From: Prevotella koreensis
GTDB taxonomy: Bacteria > Bacteroidota > Bacteroidia > Bacteroidales > Bacteroidaceae
DNA: 64,000 bases
Assembly: GCF_003977605.1 (NCBI RefSeq)
Contig: NZ_RYYU01000001.1
Location: 685,175-749,174 of the forward strand
Direction: 5' to 3'
Part shown: piece after piece, positions 61,334 to 64,000 of the stretch
Layout of the letters: every line of letters starts with the position of its first letter
How positions within the stretch are numbered: the stretch's first letter is position 1
Translations under genes and position numbers: made by a program
Notes under the pieces: generated by a model
Told to the model about the DNA's origin: nothing
The model's input: the letters and a program-made list of their open reading frames with translations, nothing else
Database searches by the model: none

Positions 61334-62674
61334 ATGATAAAGGTATTGTCACGAATCGTGTTGGCAACATTAATAATGTTGCTAATGTCCTGTTCTGAAA
61401 AGGAATATCTTAATGTGATACCTCGGGAGAGTGTTGCAATCGTTTCTGTTGACGCACAGCAACTTTCCTCTTCGGGACAAATGGGAATAGACAATGCCAT
61501 CAAAAACATTCTTGGTGTTGATAATACAGAGGAATGTGGTGTCGATTTTTTATCAAAGATTTATATTTTTGAGATTCCTGACGGAACATTGGGGCTTGTT
61601 GCACGTGTTGAAAATGCCGGTAGAATAACAGAATGGTTATCAGAATTATCATCGTCAGGAAAGTGTACTGTTCCTGAGGAGCATCTTGGCAATAGATTTG
61701 TGACAATCGGTGATTCTTGGATTGCCGGATATTCTGATGATGCAATGATTGTGATAGGTCCGGTTTCTGCAATGCAACGTGACGCAACAAAGCAAAAAAT
61801 ACAGAAAATGTTCCGACAAACGGAAGAGGAAGGAGCAAGAGGGGCGCGACTGTTCCAAAAGCTTGATTCGCTTGATGCTCCAATTTCGTTTGTCTTAAAT
61901 TTATTGGCTTTGCCGGAGAAAATAGCCTTACCGTTCGCTATCTGTGCCCCCAAGGAATCTGATGCTTCACAAATAATACTCTCTGCAACGATGAATAAAG
62001 AAGATGAAATTATGGTGATACGTGGCGAAACAATGTCTTTTAATGCTAAGATTAACACCAAGTTGCAGGAGAATGACAAAGTATTGCGTCCTATTACAAA
62101 AGAATTATTTGACAAGTTGTCACCTGATTGTGTAGGCAATATGTTTATGAATGTCGAAGGAGAGCAACTATTAAAGATAATGCAGCAAAACAAAGAAATG
62201 CAAGTACTGCTTGCAGGTGCAAACACCGCTATTGACATGGACAATATATTGCGGAGTGTAAGTGGTGATATGGCGTTCTCGTTATTTGATACCGAAGGTG
62301 ATATTGACTTTATTGCTTGTCTTGGAAAGAAAGATTTCCTTGCAGATGTCGGCTATTGGAAATCTTCTTGTCCTGCCGGGGCAAGGATTACTGATGTTGG
62401 TAAGGATTCCTATGTCTATACCGATGGTGATATTAGATATTCTTTTGCCGTCAATGCGAATAATCTTTTTGTTTCATCGTTACGTCATATTAATCCCCCA
62501 AAATCTGGAACTCCGTCTGCATCAAAGGCTTTATCTAAAGATATTGCTACCAAGATTGAAGGGACAAAATTTGCAATGTTGATTAATATTGACAACATCG
62601 GCAACGAGACAGTTGGCAATATAACCAAATCATTGTTTGGAGGAACATCAAAGATATTATATATTAAGGAGTAA
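61334..62674 (+). CDS. DUF4836-like lipoprotein
   Basis: The product has 446 residues from the start at 61334 (MIKVLSRIVLATLIMLLMSC). A signal peptide ends in the lipobox LLMSC, so it is a lipoprotein. The mature part starts YLNVIPRESVAIVSVDAQQL and continues as a large globular domain, as in DUF4836 proteins of Bacteroidales. The function is unknown. The open frame extends upstream into rsmE but that part is not credible. It lies 18 bases before the ABC gene, which may link it to envelope transport. Confidence 0.75.
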   Translation: MIKVLSRIVLATLIMLLMSCSEKEYLNVIPRESVAIVSVDAQQLSSSGQMGIDNAIKNILGVDNTEECGVDFLSKIYIFEIPDGTLGLVARVENAGRITEWLSELSSSGKCTVPEEHLGNRFVTIGDSWIAGYSDDAMIVIGPVSAMQRDATKQKIQKMFRQTEEEGARGARLFQKLDSLDAPISFVLNLLALPEKIALPFAICAPKESDASQIILSATMNKEDEIMVIRGETMSFNAKINTKLQENDKVLRPITKELFDKLSPDCVGNMFMNVEGEQLLKIMQQNKEMQVLLAGANTAIDMDNILRSVSGDMAFSLFDTEGDIDFIACLGKKDFLADVGYWKSSCPAGARITDVGKDSYVYTDGDIRYSFAVNANNLFVSSLRHINPPKSGTPSASKALSKDIATKIEGTKFAMLINIDNIGNETVGNITKSLFGGTSKILYIKE

Positions 62675-62692
62675 AGGAAATAAAGAAAGTCT

Positions 62693-63337
62693 GTGAACAC
62701 AATAGTATTTAAAAAAGTATTACCTGATGTCTTTGCCGGTAATGCTGGTATGCAAAGTGAAATATGGAATCATGAAGTGGAGTTTGTAAAAGGCAAGACA
62801 TACCTTCTGGAAGCGGATAGCGGTAAGGGTAAAAGCACATTCTGTAGTTACATGCTCGGTTTTCGTAAAGATTATACGGGAAGCATAATGTTTGATGGTA
62901 CAGATGTCAGAACCTTTACTGTTTCAAGATGGACAAATGTCAGGAAAAACAATCTCAGTTATATGTTTCAGGAGTTGCGCCTGTTTCCTGAACTGACGGC
63001 ATTTGAGAATATAGAGATAAAAAATCATCTCACGGGCTTCAAGTCGAGAAAGGATATAGAACAATGGTTCGAACGGTTGGGGATTTCCGAAAAACTCGAT
63101 GTGAAAATTAGATTTATGTCATTCGGTCAACAGCAGCGTGTTGCAATGGTACGTGCCTTGGTACAGCCTTTCGACTTTATTATTGTTGATGAGCCAATCA
63201 GTCATCTTGACGATAGTAATTCTCAAATTATGGGAGAAATAATGATGGAAGAAGCAAAGCGACAGGGAGCAGGCGTTATTATAACAAGTATAGGAAAGCA
63301 TATAGAGATGCCATACGACCATATCATCAACTTATAA
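62693..63337 (+). CDS. ABC transporter ATP-binding protein (MacB/LolD-like)
   Basis: The product has 214 residues from a GTG start at 62693. Walker A is the variant ADSGKGKSTF (SGKGKS, not SGSGKS). The Q-loop region is YMFQELRLFPELTAFENI, the signature MSFGQQQRVAM and Walker B FIIVDEPISHLDD. It is followed after 32 bases by an FtsX/MacB-like permease, so the pair forms an exporter or lipoprotein-handling system. Confidence 0.88.
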   Translation: MNTIVFKKVLPDVFAGNAGMQSEIWNHEVEFVKGKTYLLEADSGKGKSTFCSYMLGFRKDYTGSIMFDGTDVRTFTVSRWTNVRKNNLSYMFQELRLFPELTAFENIEIKNHLTGFKSRKDIEQWFERLGISEKLDVKIRFMSFGQQQRVAMVRALVQPFDFIIVDEPISHLDDSNSQIMGEIMMEEAKRQGAGVIITSIGKHIEMPYDHIINL

Positions 63338-63369
63338 GATAGTTGATTAAAATTAAACTTATAAATTAT

Positions 63370-64000
63370 ATGTATTTAGTTTGGAAATTACTCCGCCAAC
63401 ATATAAGTGTGGCACAGTTGGCTGGCTTTTTCTTCGCAAATCTTTTCGGTATGTTTATCGTTCTGATGGGCTATCAGTTCTATAACGATGTGATTCCTAT
63501 CTTCACTGCGAAAGATACGTTTATGAAGTCTGACTATATGGTCGTAAGCAAGCAGATAGGAAACGCAACCACACTTACAGGGAACTCAAACACATTCAAC
63601 GGTTCGGAAATAGACGACTTGTCGAATCAGCCGTTTGTTAAGAAACTCGGTTCGTTCACCTCTGCCGATTTCCTTGTAAATGCCTCTATGGGAATATCCG
63701 GGCAGACTATTCTTTCGTCTGAAATATTCATTGAAAGCATACCCGATGATTTCATTGATGTTCCATTGAACGATTGGAAATACTCGGGAGATGGAGATGT
63801 TGTGCCTATCATAATGCCCCGGTCGTATATAAATATGTACAACTTCGGTTTTGCACAAAGCAGACAACTGCCAAAGATTAGCGAGGGCTTGGCAAGTATG
63901 ATAGATGTGAAACTTTTCATACGTGGAAACGATAAGTCTAAAGAGTTGAGAGGAAGAGTGATAGGTTTTTCAAATAAACTCAATACAATACTCGTGCCGC
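63370..64000 (+). CDS. FtsX/MacB-like ABC permease, cut by the window end
   Basis: The frame is open from the ATG at 63370 (MYLVWKLLRQHISVAQLAG) to the end of the window, with 210 codons seen. An N-terminal membrane helix (FFFANLFGMFIVLMGYQFY) is followed by a large extracytoplasmic domain (FTSADFLVNASMGI, IIMPRSYINMYNFGF), as in MacB-type permeases. The remaining membrane helices lie outside. Substrate is unknown. Confidence 0.85.
   Translation, partial: MYLVWKLLRQHISVAQLAGFFFANLFGMFIVLMGYQFYNDVIPIFTAKDTFMKSDYMVVSKQIGNATTLTGNSNTFNGSEIDDLSNQPFVKKLGSFTSADFLVNASMGISGQTILSSEIFIESIPDDFIDVPLNDWKYSGDGDVVPIIMPRSYINMYNFGFAQSRQLPKISEGLASMIDVKLFIRGNDKSKELRGRVIGFSNKLNTILVP

Overview
The window comes from a Bacteroidales chromosome, most likely Prevotella or a close relative. 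The evidence is a two-subunit glycine decarboxylase, a short RpoD, families typical of the order (DUF4494, YARHG, DUF4836-like, DUF1896, DUF3408), A+T-rich spacers, and repeated promoter boxes of the Bacteroidetes TAnnTTTG type. Family calls come from reading motifs and remembered families; no database search was run.

Layout. Bases 1 to about 25,300 are accessory DNA with at least three nested layers. The outer layer is a conjugative-transposon-like element carrying a giant DEAD-box/SNF2-type helicase gene, an AbiE-type toxin-antitoxin pair, a Toprim/RecA-like replication protein and several small helix-turn-helix genes. The helicase gene is split (1-500 and 17105-18826) by a second element of about 16.6 kb, bounded by the direct repeat TATGCGGA (493-500 and 17105-17112). 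Removing one repeat copy and everything between rejoins the helicase frame exactly. This inner element has two tandem tyrosine recombinases, a DUF1896 protein, two excisionase-like HTH proteins, a DUF3408 protein, a strong oriT-like hairpin and a MobC-like protein, but no relaxase. The third layer is an IS3-family insertion sequence (14794-16317, 3-bp target duplication AGT) that splits a tetR gene inside the inner element.

The cargo of the inner element is the most interesting part: a peptide natural-product (RiPP) operon on the minus strand. It runs from a 63-residue precursor with a textbook double-glycine leader and a four-cysteine core, to a radical SAM/SPASM maturase, a TonB-receptor-like outer-membrane barrel, a C39-peptidase ABC exporter and a very short membrane-fusion-like protein. 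A ketoacyl-ACP synthase III gene and the broken tetR lie just upstream.

From about 25,300 onward the DNA looks like ordinary core chromosome. It holds a complete glycine cleavage operon (lplA-gcvT-gcvH-gcvPA-gcvPB-lpd), mscL divergent from gapA, a ZIP transporter, rpoD, rpsA, mtaB with a glycosyltransferase, a cysteine-rich secreted protein, glyA, an sppA-lpxK-pnp-thiL operon, an SDR, a nitroreductase/metallo-hydrolase group, a TetR-controlled pair of unknown membrane proteins, a DUF4494-yggS pair, a YARHG protein, a lipid kinase, a nucleoside permease/DUF151/rsmE run, a DUF4836-like lipoprotein, and the start of an ABC transporter that leaves the window. Two dispersed non-coding repeat families sit in its gaps. 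glyA and the gcv operon together give one-carbon units from serine and glycine; sppA, lpxK and the lipoprotein genes serve the envelope.
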